From the IMG/VR virus record IMGVR_UViG_3300021375_000060, positions 1 through 42,226 of that record: a stretch of 42,226 nt of DNA. The stretch is one strand, 5' to 3'. The DNA is from a virus. A model generated the notes under the pieces. It saw only the letters and a program-made list of their open reading frames with translations, made no database searches and had not been told where the DNA came from. Positions 1-9,574 of the stretch are shown here, piece by piece. Position numbers and translations under genes: made by a program. Each line of letters begins with the position of its first letter. The first letter of the stretch is position 1.

Positions 1-453
1 AATATCAAACCAGACGGTGTTGTAGATGATACCTTTATTGTAGAGAACTCTTTCCGACAAATGGGTGTTATTAAGAATCCACTGACACCAGAAAATTCCC
101 CGTTCGTTGCTACTTCCGCTAAAGTACTATCGACCATAACTCTTGTGACCTCTTCTCCGTTTGATTCCGGTGCGACCATCACAGGTGCTATCTCCGGTGC
201 AGTTGCTTACGTTGATGAGTCTGCTGATACCGTAGTTTATTACCACCAAAACGAATCTACAGGGTTCGCTCAATTCCAAGTAGGAGAGTCGGTAACTCAA
301 TCAGGTGTCGCGGTATCGGGAGAGGTCGAATCTCTTTCTCATTCAAATGGTATAAATCGGTTCTCTGGTGATGTCCTATATATTGAGAACCGCGCAAGAA
401 TACGACGTGATGCAGAACAACAAGAAGACATTAAGATAGTCATAACCGTTTAG
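1..453 (+). CDS. 8: Baseplate wedge protein gp8-like, C-terminal part (5' end outside window)
   Basis: The reading frame is open from base 1, so the ATG at 61 is internal and the gene starts upstream of the window. The visible 150 residues are beta-rich. They end in a segment with IENR followed by acidic and hydrophobic residues (EDIKIVITV), which matches the C-terminal pattern I associate with gp8 of marine T4-like phages. In T4, gp8 is a dimeric baseplate wedge component that joins gp10/gp7/gp6. The gene lies 9 bases before a large DUF4815-like structural gene, as expected in a baseplate cluster. The assignment rests on the C-terminal pattern and context, and another wedge protein is possible. 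Confidence 0.55.
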   Translation, partial: NIKPDGVVDDTFIVENSFRQMGVIKNPLTPENSPFVATSAKVLSTITLVTSSPFDSGATITGAISGAVAYVDESADTVVYYHQNESTGFAQFQVGESVTQSGVAVSGEVESLSHSNGINRFSGDVLYIENRARIRRDAEQQEDIKIVITV

Positions 454-462
454 GATTAAATC

Positions 463-3400
463 ATGGTAGATTTTACAAATAAAATTTTTAAAGAAACATA
501 TCGCGATTTTTATGATGCTGAAAAAGGTTATCATCGTGTATTGTTCAACTCTGGACGTGCACTACAAGCACGTGAGTTAATCGAATCACAAACAATCATC
601 CAAGAAGAGATTGCACGATTCGGTCGTAACATTTTCAAAGAAGGTGCTCTGGTAAATCCAGGCGGCGCGACTGTAGACAATACATTAGAGTATATTCGAC
701 TAGACCCTATTAGTATCCTGGGCCCAGACCTACTGGGTAAAACCCTAACTAACGGAACTTTAGTAGTTAAAGGTATCGAATGTAAGGTAATCGAAGTTGT
801 CGAGTCCGTTAATGGCGACCCTGCTACACTATACGTACAGTACACAGACACTTCTGAGGCCTCTGACAATACTGTCGCTCCTCGGGTATCCTCTCTCGAC
901 ACTCTAGTAGCACTAGACGGTACTTCAAATTCTTCTATTGTTGTTATTGATGACAGCGCAGACCCCATTCCTGCTGTCGGTAAGGGAACTAAAGCATACT
1001 TTGCTGCAGGCGACTTTTTTGTACAGAACCACTTCGTCTACATGGAAGGTGGTAGTTCGTTCATTAACAAATACAGTGCACTACCAACCGCAGATATTGG
1101 ATTCCGTATTGAAGAGGCGATTATCACCGAAGGTGAAGACAATAGTCTCTACGACAATCAAGGAGAAGTTCCAGATGCAACAGCTCCTGGCGCGCATCGA
1201 TACCAGATTAAATTAGTACCCACTACACGCGACCAAGTAATAGCAGAAGAGAACTTTGTATTTGTTGCACGTGTTGTTGATGGTATCATTACTCGCGAAG
1301 TAACTACCTTCGACTCATACAACCGAATCAATGACCTTCTTGCACAACGTACAAAAGAAGAGTCTGGTAACTACGTAGTAGAAGAGTTCAAGGCGATTTT
1401 TGAAGAGAAAGATGCTAATAACCTTAACCTAGATGTTACCGAAGGTATTGCATACGTAGATGGATATCGACTAGAGATAGGTACAACAGATATCAATGTG
1501 CCGAAGTCAAGAGACCTTATTACGAAAACAAATGAACCAGTACCTGCCGCATATGGTAACTACGTTTATATTGACGAAGCCCTAACTGAAGGGTTCGGTA
1601 GTTTCGATGTCTTTGGTTACCAAACACTAAAAGACTCTACTGGTTCTGTCATTGGTTACTGTAATGTTCGTGGTGTTCAACGAGATGCTGTTGGTGTTCG
1701 AGTATATATCTTTAATATTCGCATGGGCGCTATTTTTGGAAATGGAGGTTTCCACAGTTTTTCTGAAACCGATGTTATGGAAGATAACATCCCAGGCGGT
1801 GGAGCTCCACAAATAAAACTAGTAGACAGCATAATCCATGAAGCATCGAACAACAATTTATTGTTCCCGCTACCTAGAACAACACCCTCTATAGACCCTA
1901 TTACTGCTAACTACACTATCCAACGATATACTAGACAGACAGCAGATGTTAGCGGGGAGATTAGTCTTTCTGGTGTAGAACAAAGTCAGTGGGTGATATG
2001 TGATACAGGAAGTGCTATCCTGTCGATTACCCCAGATATGTCAGGCACATACAGTGGTCTAACTACCGGACAAGAATACGACATTGCATACTACGTGGAA
2101 CTTAGTAATGTGCAACCACGCACCAAACAAATTGCAACTGGAGTTCAAACCCAGACCATTCCTACTCAAGATTGGCAGGCCCGTCCAGTATTTACACAAA
2201 ATGTTGATGGTATCGCTCTGCAATCGGTTAAGTTTAGAGATGATGTTGCTACTGATTGGGCAGATGCGGAAGATATCACTTACCAATTCTACTTAGATGG
2301 CGGTCAACGTGATAACTTCTATGACCGTGTAGTGGTATACATTAAGTCTGGATATTTTATACCAAGTGGTGGCGATTCTGAGATTCAGGTCACTTACACC
2401 TACTATGACCACCAAGATGATGGTGTTTTCTTCGCCGCAAGTTCATATGTTGATGACACTTACGAAACTATTCCTGATTATAATGCAGCAACAGGTCAAG
2501 TGATCTCTATGCGTGATGTGTTGGACTTCCGTCCAGACCGAGCATTCACTTACACCGGTGAGTTCGACGTTAGAGCCGAACTACCACAGAATGCTTCTGC
2601 AATTACAATCAACACTATCCAATACTATCTACCGCGTATCGATATCCTTGTTGCTAATGCGGTAGACAGTCGTGGTAACATCGGATTCGGTGAACTACAA
2701 TTGATTCAAGGCGAGTCCAATGTAATCCCACGTGAACCAGAGATTCCTACAGGTTCAATGGCGTTGTATAAGTTCCGTTTGAACCCATACACATTCGGTA
2801 CCGCTGACCTTACTAGTACGTTTATTCCAAACAAACGTTTCACGATGAAAGACATCGGTAAACTGGAACAACGTGTTACAGACTTATTCGAATTGACCAC
2901 TCTGAGTTTGTTAGAGTCGAACACCAATGCATTGACTGTAGTAGATATCAACGGTAATGCACGTACCAAGGCTGGTTTCATTGCAGACAACTTTAGTTCT
3001 TTCATCTTCTCAGATATCGACAACTTAAACTACCGCGCATCTATCGATCCACGGGGATTGTTGAAACCATCCTTCCGCGAGAACTCAGTCCGTCTTTCTT
3101 ATAGTACGGACAACGTTGATGCTGTTGAGAAACATGGCGACCTAGTAACTCTACCTTATACAGACGTTACTCTAGTATCACAGTTGCTTGCGACAGATAC
3201 AATGAACGTGAATCCATTTGCGGTGCTTACTCAAACCGGACATATGGAGCTTTCTCCATCATCGGATGAGTGGGTTGAGACTAGAACTCTACCGTCTATC
3301 ATGCAGACCACTGTACGTCGATTCGAAAATTTCGATGCAGACCTATGGCAGCGTCAAGCATTGCGTACCGGAAGAAATTCTAATAATACCTTGACAAATA

Positions 3401-5439
3401 ATGGATTGTTCACTACAATACCAAGAGACGTTTCCTTCAGAGAAACCACTCGTAGCATTCAGGACTTTATTGGTGAACAGGTTGCAGATGTCGAGATTGT
3501 TCCATTCATGCGTTCTCGTAGAATCCACTTTACTGCAAAGGGTCTACGTCCCAACACTAAGATGTTCGCATACTTTGGTAATAAAGAGGTGAGTTCATGG
3601 GTAAGACAAGAATCATCTTCATCTATATTCTCGGACGACCCTACAGAGTTCGGTAGTCAGTATGCGAATGCAACTGAGTATCCATCAGACCTAGGTGGCC
3701 CTACCACATTACAAACCGATGCTAATGGTGAATTGGTCGGTAGTTTCTTCTTACCCAATACACCAACAATTAACTTTAGAACTGGAACTCATGAATTAAA
3801 ACTTCTTGATGTGAGCGTTAATAGCGACAATGAAGCTACGGCTTCAACTCGTGCGAACTACACCTCAACGGGTACCGTCGAAAGTGTGCAGAGAACTATC
3901 CGTACAACACGAGTGCTTAATGTCCGTGCTGGTCGTCAAGACCCTCTCGCTCAGACATTCTTCGTTGACCAAATAGAGAACCCTAATGGTCTGTTCATAA
4001 CTAAAGCGCGAATCTTCATGGAGACCAAGGACGACAACATTCCTCTACAGGTTCAGATTCGTTCAGTAGAGAACGGTATACCTACTACACGTATCGTACC
4101 TGGCGCAGTCAAGTTTGTTGACCCTGCTGATATTACAGTAACACCGGTTATTGATGTGGAAGAAAATGGTATAACCTACTTAACCGGACGAGCAACAATC
4201 GTTGAATTTGATGAACCAATCTACTTGACAAGTGGGGAAGAATATGCGATAATCTTACTTGCTGAGTCAGTGGGATATAACTCTTATATTGCTGAAACCT
4301 ACGAGAACATAATTGGTTCACGCGAAGATAGAGTAACAAGACAGCCTACTCTAGGTTCTTTGTTCCTATCTCAAAATGGTTTCACATGGACACCAGACCA
4401 GACTAAAGACTTAATGTTCGAATTAGACCGTGCTGATTTTGATACTTCGGGTACATTAGTACTTGACAATGCATCGTTACCTAAAGTTACATTGGGGCTA
4501 GACCCCTTAGAAACAACTATAGGTTCATCATCTGTTCGTGTTTATCACGAAGGTCATGGATTTAGTTATAACGATACAGTATCTATATCTGATGTGCCTA
4601 ATGCAATTGGTGGAGTACCTTCAACAGATTTCGAAGGCACCTTCTTGGTGTCTAATCCAACATGGAATGGATATGACATTACCGTTGCAACTCCTGCAAC
4701 ATCTTCTGCGGTGGGTGGTGGTAATGATGTAACTGCATCTCAACAAGTGTATTATGATGAGTTTGTTCCACAAATACAAACCGTCACACCGAAGAAAACT
4801 ACTATTACGACTGAACTGTTTAGTCCTTCGGTTTCTTCCTATGGAGATTCTAGGTCTACCAATCAGTTTGGTTATGGAATAACAACATCTAAGACCGTGT
4901 TTTTAAACGACTATAACACTAATACATTACCTAGTGTTGTCGCATCTTCGGATAATGCGGGTGGTTCAGAAACAATGAAGTTCAACCTAAACTTGTCTAC
5001 AGAAGACACGAAGGTTTCTCCGGTCATCGACCTCCAAAGGGTATCTGTTCTTGCCCTAGAGAATGTTATTGATAGTACTGATGCAGCGCAACATATAACT
5101 GTACCAATAGTAATTAACGAATCCTCTGTGGGCCTAAAGATAATCTTTGCAGCAAACCGTCCGTCTCCTGCTGACTTCGAGGTTTATGTAAGAGTCACAG
5201 CGGATGAAGACGCCTTGGTTGCAACTGATGATGAGGGTAACTTTATTACAGAATGGGTACAGGCTACTATAGACAAGGAACTGCCTTCGGATGACAATCC
5301 ATCGACCTTCCGTGATTATGAATATACTGTTAATACCGACCAGTTCACCGCATTCCAAGTAAAGATTGTGATGCACTCAAGCAATTCATCCAAGTCTCCG
5401 GTAACTAGAGACCTACGTGTTATTGCGTTGGTAACATAA
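463..5439 (+). CDS. Large baseplate/virion structural protein with DUF4815-like N-terminus
   Basis: This 1658-residue protein begins with a segment (about residues 15-70) carrying the pattern RVLFNSGRALQARELIESQ, typical of the DUF4815 family found next to baseplate wedge genes in marine T4-like phages. The rest is a long series of beta-rich, Thr/Asp/Asn-rich segments without a signal peptide or transmembrane helix. A family role in the baseplate or its fibre attachment is inferred from location after gp8; no enzymatic motif is visible. An AGGA ribosome binding site lies about 8 bases before the ATG. The stop codon overlaps the next start (TAATG), which suggests translational coupling. Cyanophage relatives are usually annotated only as virion structural protein. 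Confidence 0.75.
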   Translation: MVDFTNKIFKETYRDFYDAEKGYHRVLFNSGRALQARELIESQTIIQEEIARFGRNIFKEGALVNPGGATVDNTLEYIRLDPISILGPDLLGKTLTNGTLVVKGIECKVIEVVESVNGDPATLYVQYTDTSEASDNTVAPRVSSLDTLVALDGTSNSSIVVIDDSADPIPAVGKGTKAYFAAGDFFVQNHFVYMEGGSSFINKYSALPTADIGFRIEEAIITEGEDNSLYDNQGEVPDATAPGAHRYQIKLVPTTRDQVIAEENFVFVARVVDGIITREVTTFDSYNRINDLLAQRTKEESGNYVVEEFKAIFEEKDANNLNLDVTEGIAYVDGYRLEIGTTDINVPKSRDLITKTNEPVPAAYGNYVYIDEALTEGFGSFDVFGYQTLKDSTGSVIGYCNVRGVQRDAVGVRVYIFNIRMGAIFGNGGFHSFSETDVMEDNIPGGGAPQIKLVDSIIHEASNNNLLFPLPRTTPSIDPITANYTIQRYTRQTADVSGEISLSGVEQSQWVICDTGSAILSITPDMSGTYSGLTTGQEYDIAYYVELSNVQPRTKQIATGVQTQTIPTQDWQARPVFTQNVDGIALQSVKFRDDVATDWADAEDITYQFYLDGGQRDNFYDRVVVYIKSGYFIPSGGDSEIQVTYTYYDHQDDGVFFAASSYVDDTYETIPDYNAATGQVISMRDVLDFRPDRAFTYTGEFDVRAELPQNASAITINTIQYYLPRIDILVANAVDSRGNIGFGELQLIQGESNVIPREPEIPTGSMALYKFRLNPYTFGTADLTSTFIPNKRFTMKDIGKLEQRVTDLFELTTLSLLESNTNALTVVDINGNARTKAGFIADNFSSFIFSDIDNLNYRASIDPRGLLKPSFRENSVRLSYSTDNVDAVEKHGDLVTLPYTDVTLVSQLLATDTMNVNPFAVLTQTGHMELSPSSDEWVETRTLPSIMQTTVRRFENFDADLWQRQALRTGRNSNNTLTNNGLFTTIPRDVSFRETTRSIQDFIGEQVADVEIVPFMRSRRIHFTAKGLRPNTKMFAYFGNKEVSSWVRQESSSSIFSDDPTEFGSQYANATEYPSDLGGPTTLQTDANGELVGSFFLPNTPTINFRTGTHELKLLDVSVNSDNEATASTRANYTSTGTVESVQRTIRTTRVLNVRAGRQDPLAQTFFVDQIENPNGLFITKARIFMETKDDNIPLQVQIRSVENGIPTTRIVPGAVKFVDPADITVTPVIDVEENGITYLTGRATIVEFDEPIYLTSGEEYAIILLAESVGYNSYIAETYENIIGSREDRVTRQPTLGSLFLSQNGFTWTPDQTKDLMFELDRADFDTSGTLVLDNASLPKVTLGLDPLETTIGSSSVRVYHEGHGFSYNDTVSISDVPNAIGGVPSTDFEGTFLVSNPTWNGYDITVATPATSSAVGGGNDVTASQQVYYDEFVPQIQTVTPKKTTITTELFSPSVSSYGDSRSTNQFGYGITTSKTVFLNDYNTNTLPSVVASSDNAGGSETMKFNLNLSTEDTKVSPVIDLQRVSVLALENVIDSTDAAQHITVPIVINESSVGLKIIFAANRPSPADFEVYVRVTADEDALVATDDEGNFITEWVQATIDKELPSDDNPSTFRDYEYTVNTDQFTAFQVKIVMHSSNSSKSPVTRDLRVIALVT

Positions 5440-5669
5440 TGAATAGTCACCAGAGAGTTGAGGGACACAACGATTTGGTAAGGGATATGCGAACGGGTGT
5501 TATCCTAAATACCAATAAAACCGCAATCGAAAATGCTAGGAAACGAAGTAAGATACATCAAGAACAACAGGAAAATATCGATTCTTTATCCATAGAAGTC
5601 AAGGGATTGAAAGAGGATATGACACAAATAAAAGAATTGCTTTTTCGTTTATTAGAGGATAAGAAATGA
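5439..5669 (+). CDS. Small coiled-coil structural protein
   Basis: This 76-residue protein has a polar N-terminal half containing RDMRTGVILNTNK, a Lys/Arg-rich middle, and a C-terminal helix of about 30 residues with heptad-like hydrophobic spacing (LSIEVKGLKEDMTQIKELL), so a coiled coil is likely. Short proteins of this design follow large baseplate genes in many marine T4-like phages, but their function is not known to me. The start overlaps the upstream stop by one base and the stop overlaps the next start (ATGA), so the three genes are probably co-translated. A bridging or oligomerisation role in the baseplate is inference only. Confidence 0.6.
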   Translation: MNSHQRVEGHNDLVRDMRTGVILNTNKTAIENARKRSKIHQEQQENIDSLSIEVKGLKEDMTQIKELLFRLLEDKK

Positions 5670-6934
5670 GCACAGGTAGCATACAACTAGTCAATCTCGC
5701 AGATAATATCAATGCGGCATTCGATAAGATTAATGAAAACTTCGAGTTGGTAGAAACGGGAGCTTTTGGCGGTGGTCTCGATTCTGCGAATATCACCAAT
5801 GTGGTTAACCAAGAATTTTTAAGTCAATTCACTCTAACCACTGATGTTGACCTAACTGATGTTGAAGCAGGTATTGCAGCGAATGCAGCCTCACTGTTGA
5901 CATTACAAGCAAGCATCACTCAGAATGATAGTGGTATCAGTGTCCTCGCTGCCCAACAACAGGCTACTCAAGCACAACTTGATGGTATCACTCTTGATGG
6001 TATCGACTCTGACCTTCTTGCCAGCGCTATTGCAAATGCAAACACTGCTCTAATCTCTCGAATCGATGCAACAGACAGTAGCGTCAGTGTATTCGCAGCT
6101 AACATCGACAGCGTAAATGCAAGTTTACTTCTTCTAGATTCTGCAACCCAAGACAGAATTGATGTAAATGTGAATGCAATAAACACTCTATCTGCATCTG
6201 TGACCGCAAACACCAGTGGTTTATCCGCAGTAGTTTCTGACGTAACACAATTAGATTTAGACCTTACTCAACTTATTTCTGATGGTATCACTCTTACACC
6301 AGAACAGATAACCGAAGCAATCGGTGGTGCATTAGACGATATGACTATTCGGTTGGATGCCGATAGTGATAAACTCAGTCTCGAAGCTCAGAAGATTACG
6401 GATTTAAATACATCTCTTTCTGCACTAGACAGTGCAACAGGCGCGTTGATTACAGCAGAATCAAACGCTCGGGCAACTCTGTCTTCACGTGTCGATTACA
6501 ACTCTGATGGGCTTACTTCTATAAGCGGAGACCTCGTAGAACTAGAGACAAGGGTTGGTGATGATATCGCGGCCGCAAGTCAATCACTACAAACCCAAAT
6601 AGACGGATTGGGTGGAACAACCGCAACATGGAATCTTGACTTAGTTGCTGGTACAGAGTCCAACCCACACATTGCTGGTCTCAAGTTTGGTAATGACGGT
6701 GCAACCGCAGAGTTCGCGTTGACCGCAGATACCTTCCGTATTGTAAATGCATCTAATACCGAGATTCAACCATTCACTGTAGTCGGTGACGAAGTTAAGC
6801 TGTCAAATGCGACAGTTACGGGACAACTAGATATAGGTACAGGTCTGACAGGTTCTCGTATGGAGATAACAAATGATGTTATTAACATATTCGAAGAATC
6901 TAATCTAAGGGTTAAACTAGGAAGATTGAGTTAA
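5666..6934 (+). CDS. Tail tip/fibre protein with lambda gpJ-like C-terminal domain
   Basis: The protein has 422 residues in three parts. Residues about 6-30 carry the AAFDKINENFE pattern common at the N-termini of T4-like virion proteins that dock to the baseplate. Residues about 45-310 are Ala/Ser/Asp/Leu-rich and coiled-coil-like. Residues about 325-422 resemble the C-terminal region of siphophage central tail fibre J-type proteins (DUF1983-like): an FGNDG..AEFAL.ADTFRI segment, then an ending RMEITNDVINIFEESNLRVK. J-type proteins sit at the tail tip and contact the receptor. A GAGG ribosome binding site lies about 8 bases before the ATG. This J-like ending in a contractile-tail phage is unusual; the role in adsorption is inferred. 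Confidence 0.65.
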   Translation: MSTGSIQLVNLADNINAAFDKINENFELVETGAFGGGLDSANITNVVNQEFLSQFTLTTDVDLTDVEAGIAANAASLLTLQASITQNDSGISVLAAQQQATQAQLDGITLDGIDSDLLASAIANANTALISRIDATDSSVSVFAANIDSVNASLLLLDSATQDRIDVNVNAINTLSASVTANTSGLSAVVSDVTQLDLDLTQLISDGITLTPEQITEAIGGALDDMTIRLDADSDKLSLEAQKITDLNTSLSALDSATGALITAESNARATLSSRVDYNSDGLTSISGDLVELETRVGDDIAAASQSLQTQIDGLGGTTATWNLDLVAGTESNPHIAGLKFGNDGATAEFALTADTFRIVNASNTEIQPFTVVGDEVKLSNATVTGQLDIGTGLTGSRMEITNDVINIFEESNLRVKLGRLS

Positions 6935-6937
6935 TAT

Positions 6938-7834
6938 ATGTTTTATGTTTTGTCTAGCCACAACATTTATGCACTAAAGCGACAGTTCAAGACACTACCA
7001 AAAAATAAGACAACAGTAATAATAAACACATTAGACGATACGTTTCGAGAACAAGCAGAATCGTATTGCAAAGAAGAAGGACTTCGACACTTTATAACAG
7101 AAAGTGATGGTACCGCTGCTACTGGTAAGAATAGTTTTCTAGACCAGTTTGATAAAGACGGTGTACCACATGCGGTGTTGATTGATGGTGATGACTTTCT
7201 GACCCCAAGAGGGGTTAAGTGTTACCAAAAACTTATGGAGAAGAATGATGCTCCAGATGCGGTCGTGTTGTTCAACCAAATAAGTATTACTTCTCTGGAA
7301 GATAGTGCTGTTGATAGAAGTCAAGACCCGACTAGGCCTAATGATGATATTTCTGGATTGCCATGTAAATATACTCAAGGTGCTGCTGTAGTTGACTGGG
7401 ATTTGTTATCTAAGGGGGATTTGATAGCAGACAATATGAAGAACGCATCGCAAGAGGATGTTGAAGTTTTTAAAAGTTACATATCTATACTTCAAACCTC
7501 AATGGGTATTGATGAAATAAGTACCCGATTAGTGTTCATGTCTCGTAAGGTATTGCCTTACAGATTTAAAAATTTAATAGTTGGAGAGGACACTCTTCAA
7601 TTCTTGGAATTAAAAGACGCTCATGATAGAGGCGAACTAAATATGGTTGCCAATGATGAGACATACCCGACCTACATTTACGATGTGCGTATATCAGGTA
7701 TCGCTATAAAAGAAAGCGGTCGCGGGAAAGGGAAGGGGTTCATCTCTTGGATGAAAACTCTTCTTAACGAAATAGAAAATTTAGGAATGCAGAATAGACT
7801 GCATGATACGAGAGTTCCTTTAGCGGAGTTATAA
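6938..7834 (+). CDS. Putative GT-A-type glycosyltransferase
   Basis: The protein has 298 residues. The first 85 residues look like a Rossmann-like GT-A half: an early strand (MFYVLSSHN), a second strand (TTVIINTLDD), and the acidic LIDGDDFLTP motif around residues 81-90, which is in the position of the metal-binding DxD motif of GT-A enzymes. Members transfer a sugar from a nucleotide-sugar to protein or glycan. The remaining two thirds have no motif I recognise. It lies 3 bases after the tip protein and directly abuts two small tail proteins, so modification of a virion protein is a plausible but unproven role. A non-catalytic structural function cannot be excluded. Confidence 0.5.
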   Translation: MFYVLSSHNIYALKRQFKTLPKNKTTVIINTLDDTFREQAESYCKEEGLRHFITESDGTAATGKNSFLDQFDKDGVPHAVLIDGDDFLTPRGVKCYQKLMEKNDAPDAVVLFNQISITSLEDSAVDRSQDPTRPNDDISGLPCKYTQGAAVVDWDLLSKGDLIADNMKNASQEDVEVFKSYISILQTSMGIDEISTRLVFMSRKVLPYRFKNLIVGEDTLQFLELKDAHDRGELNMVANDETYPTYIYDVRISGIAIKESGRGKGKGFISWMKTLLNEIENLGMQNRLHDTRVPLAEL

Positions 7835-8122
7835 ATGGCTTACGGTTTAAAAGTTTGGACAGCATCTGGATATGTTGCATTCGATTCAGAAGATATGGAT
7901 ACATACGTCAAGGTATGTACGTCTGGAACTGTGTATATTGGAAATGGTGCTACAGAAACAATCACGATTCCTACTGGTTTTGATTATGCTTATGTTAACG
8001 GCCCCACGGTAAACGTCGAAAGAGCATTTGAATATACAAAAACCAGTTCAACCGCATTCACTATAAAGAATGTTTCCGGCACCACCAATTTCTTTGGTTA
8101 TGTCGCAATTAGGTTAAATTAA
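7835..8122 (+). CDS. Small beta-rich tail-associated protein
   Basis: This 95-residue, beta-rich protein begins MAYGLKVWTASGYVAFDSED. The pattern (M-x-Y-G-L-x-V/I followed by a short strand and FDS) recurs at the start of the next gene, so the two are likely paralogous at their N-termini. Similar small proteins occur beside tail-fibre genes in T4-like and siphophages and are annotated as hypothetical or tail proteins. The ATG directly follows the stop of the upstream gene, with GGAG about 7 bases before it. A fibre tip or decoration role is inferred from context only. Confidence 0.55.
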   Translation: MAYGLKVWTASGYVAFDSEDMDTYVKVCTSGTVYIGNGATETITIPTGFDYAYVNGPTVNVERAFEYTKTSSTAFTIKNVSGTTNFFGYVAIRLN

Positions 8123-8123
8123 T

Positions 8124-8942
8124 ATGTCAGATTACGGACTACAGATTACCGGAACAAAATACGGTACCGAAAAAGTTATTTTTGATAGCAGAGATGTTGG
8201 TCGAGGAACCTTTCAACATCAAAAAGGAACTCTTGCGTTTGGTTCAACTATAACAACTAAAGTGAGCGACTTGCTCATGATTAATCTGACCAGACCTTCC
8301 AGCGGTTCTGCAAATGTTTTGGTAACTGCGGTTAAAACTCGTTCTGGGGATGATATAACGTGGGAGTTTCAGAAAAGGGCTGTGGGTGGTTCAAGCATTA
8401 ACACGAATCAGTCTTCTATCACTGGAGTTAACTACGTAGTGTTACGAGATTCTGCAACTACCACCAGTTACGGTACTCACGGTTTGCAGTGTAGAGCTTA
8501 TCTGGGTGGAGAGATAACCTTTGATAGTAGAATGTTCACGTCAACCGAAGGTGAAGTTCAACTAGATCCTACTCAGGCCTATGCTGGATTGTACGGGCAT
8601 GGTTCTCTACTGGCGTTAGGTTGGAATGGTGCTGGTAGGTCTGGTTCCACTGGAGACGATTACTACTCCGCGTTTGCGTTGGAAGAAAGTTCTTGGACTG
8701 GAGGTACTCGTTCATATGGTTATTTGTGGACGACTGTCAACGTAAATAATGAGACCATTTATGGCTCAATTTATTCTGGTGGGACTTCCTCACTCATATA
8801 CGCTAGGGGAGGTTCCGATGGTGGGGTCTTTCAATTTTCTGAAATAAACAATCCTTACAGTTCCCCGAATTGGGAATATCCTCAGGCGTTGGTACCAACA
8901 TTTGCGGGAAGAAAAACCTTGGGTACGTATGACCCACAATAA
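8124..8942 (+). CDS. Beta-rich tail protein related to the preceding small protein
   Basis: The protein has 272 residues. The N-terminus (MSDYGLQITGTKYG, then VIFDSRD) shares its pattern with the 95-aa protein immediately upstream, which suggests duplication of a docking or beta-sandwich unit. The remainder is rich in Gly, Ser, Thr, Tyr and Trp, as in receptor-binding or fibre tip domains. There is no catalytic motif and no signal peptide. One base separates it from the previous stop codon, and an AGG lies about 10 bases before the ATG. It is followed by a gene resembling a tail-fibre assembly chaperone, which supports a fibre or tip role, but the exact function is unknown. Confidence 0.55.
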   Translation: MSDYGLQITGTKYGTEKVIFDSRDVGRGTFQHQKGTLAFGSTITTKVSDLLMINLTRPSSGSANVLVTAVKTRSGDDITWEFQKRAVGGSSINTNQSSITGVNYVVLRDSATTTSYGTHGLQCRAYLGGEITFDSRMFTSTEGEVQLDPTQAYAGLYGHGSLLALGWNGAGRSGSTGDDYYSAFALEESSWTGGTRSYGYLWTTVNVNNETIYGSIYSGGTSSLIYARGGSDGGVFQFSEINNPYSSPNWEYPQALVPTFAGRKTLGTYDPQ

Positions 8943-8983
8943 TAGTGAAATATTACAAAATTTATTAATTGGAGAAATATAAG

Positions 8984-9448
8984 ATGCATCCTAAAGTCGC
9001 CATACACACAGAAGCAGGCGTAATCGTAAGAACCGATATGGACAACGGTCTTTATCCAGAAGATGGTCACTCAATAGAAGGTGATAGACTGGTTCATAGA
9101 ATTTGGGATCTAGAGGGTCTCTCCGAGATGGAGTTCATGAATACTCGCGTCTGGAGCGAAGAAGACCAACAGTTCATTGAAGTTCCACCAAAACCAAATG
9201 TTTATGCCACATGGGTAGACGGTGACTGGGAGTGGGACGTAGAACACATTCTAGGCGAGATAAGATTCGTTCGCACCCAGAAACTGGTAGAGACTGACTG
9301 GATGCTTGTCACAGATGCTCCTCTAACAGAAGAAGAACGACAGTCGGTGATATCTTATCGACAGGAATTGCGTGATATCACGGAAACCATAGACATGACA
9401 CAAGTTTCTTCTCTAGAAGATGTTATCTGGCCTATACTAGACTATTAA
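8984..9448 (+). CDS. Tail-fibre assembly chaperone-like protein
   Basis: The protein has 154 residues. The C-terminal half holds the pattern LVETDWMLVTDAPLTEEE, then SYRQELRDI and VIWPI, which is the hallmark of the phage tail assembly chaperone family (Pfam Phage_tail_APC type) found next to fibre genes. Such proteins help fibres fold or trimerise and are generally not virion parts. The ATG at 8984 was chosen over the in-frame TTG at 8969 because GGAG at 8971-8974 lies 9 bases before this ATG and would be inside the gene if TTG were used. The gene ends the first transcription unit, just before a terminator-like hairpin. Confidence 0.68.
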   Translation: MHPKVAIHTEAGVIVRTDMDNGLYPEDGHSIEGDRLVHRIWDLEGLSEMEFMNTRVWSEEDQQFIEVPPKPNVYATWVDGDWEWDVEHILGEIRFVRTQKLVETDWMLVTDAPLTEEERQSVISYRQELRDITETIDMTQVSSLEDVIWPILDY

Positions 9449-9476
9449 ATATTTTATAATCTGTAAATTAATTTTG

Positions 9477-9514
9477 AAAAATGTGTGTGAACTCAGTTTA
9501 TGCACATTTTTTTT
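9477..9514 (+). terminator. Probable factor-independent terminator
   Basis: A nine-base-pair stem (AAAAATGTG at 9477-9485 with CACATTTTT at 9503-9511) closes a 17-base loop and runs into a T tract. It follows the chaperone-like gene and precedes a late promoter. The stem is AT-rich and the loop is large, so termination may be partial. Confidence 0.5.
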
Positions 9515-9516
9515 AT

Positions 9517-9524
9517 TATAAATA
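9517..9524 (+). promoter_or_regulatory. T4-type late promoter
   Basis: A perfect TATAAATA box lies 51 bases before the GTG of the 1320-aa fibre-like gene. In T4 this box is recognised by the gp55 sigma factor with gp33 and the gp45 clamp, and transcription starts about 6 bases downstream, here near 9530. It follows directly after a terminator, as expected for a new late unit. Confidence 0.75.
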
Positions 9525-9574
9525 AATACTGTTATAACCCTTAAATTTAACTTTAGCTAAAGAGAGACGATATC

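Noticed and set aside
8969-8983. TTG start for the chaperone-like gene
   Set aside because: GGAG at 8971-8974 is well placed for the ATG at 8984 and would be inside the gene if TTG were used.
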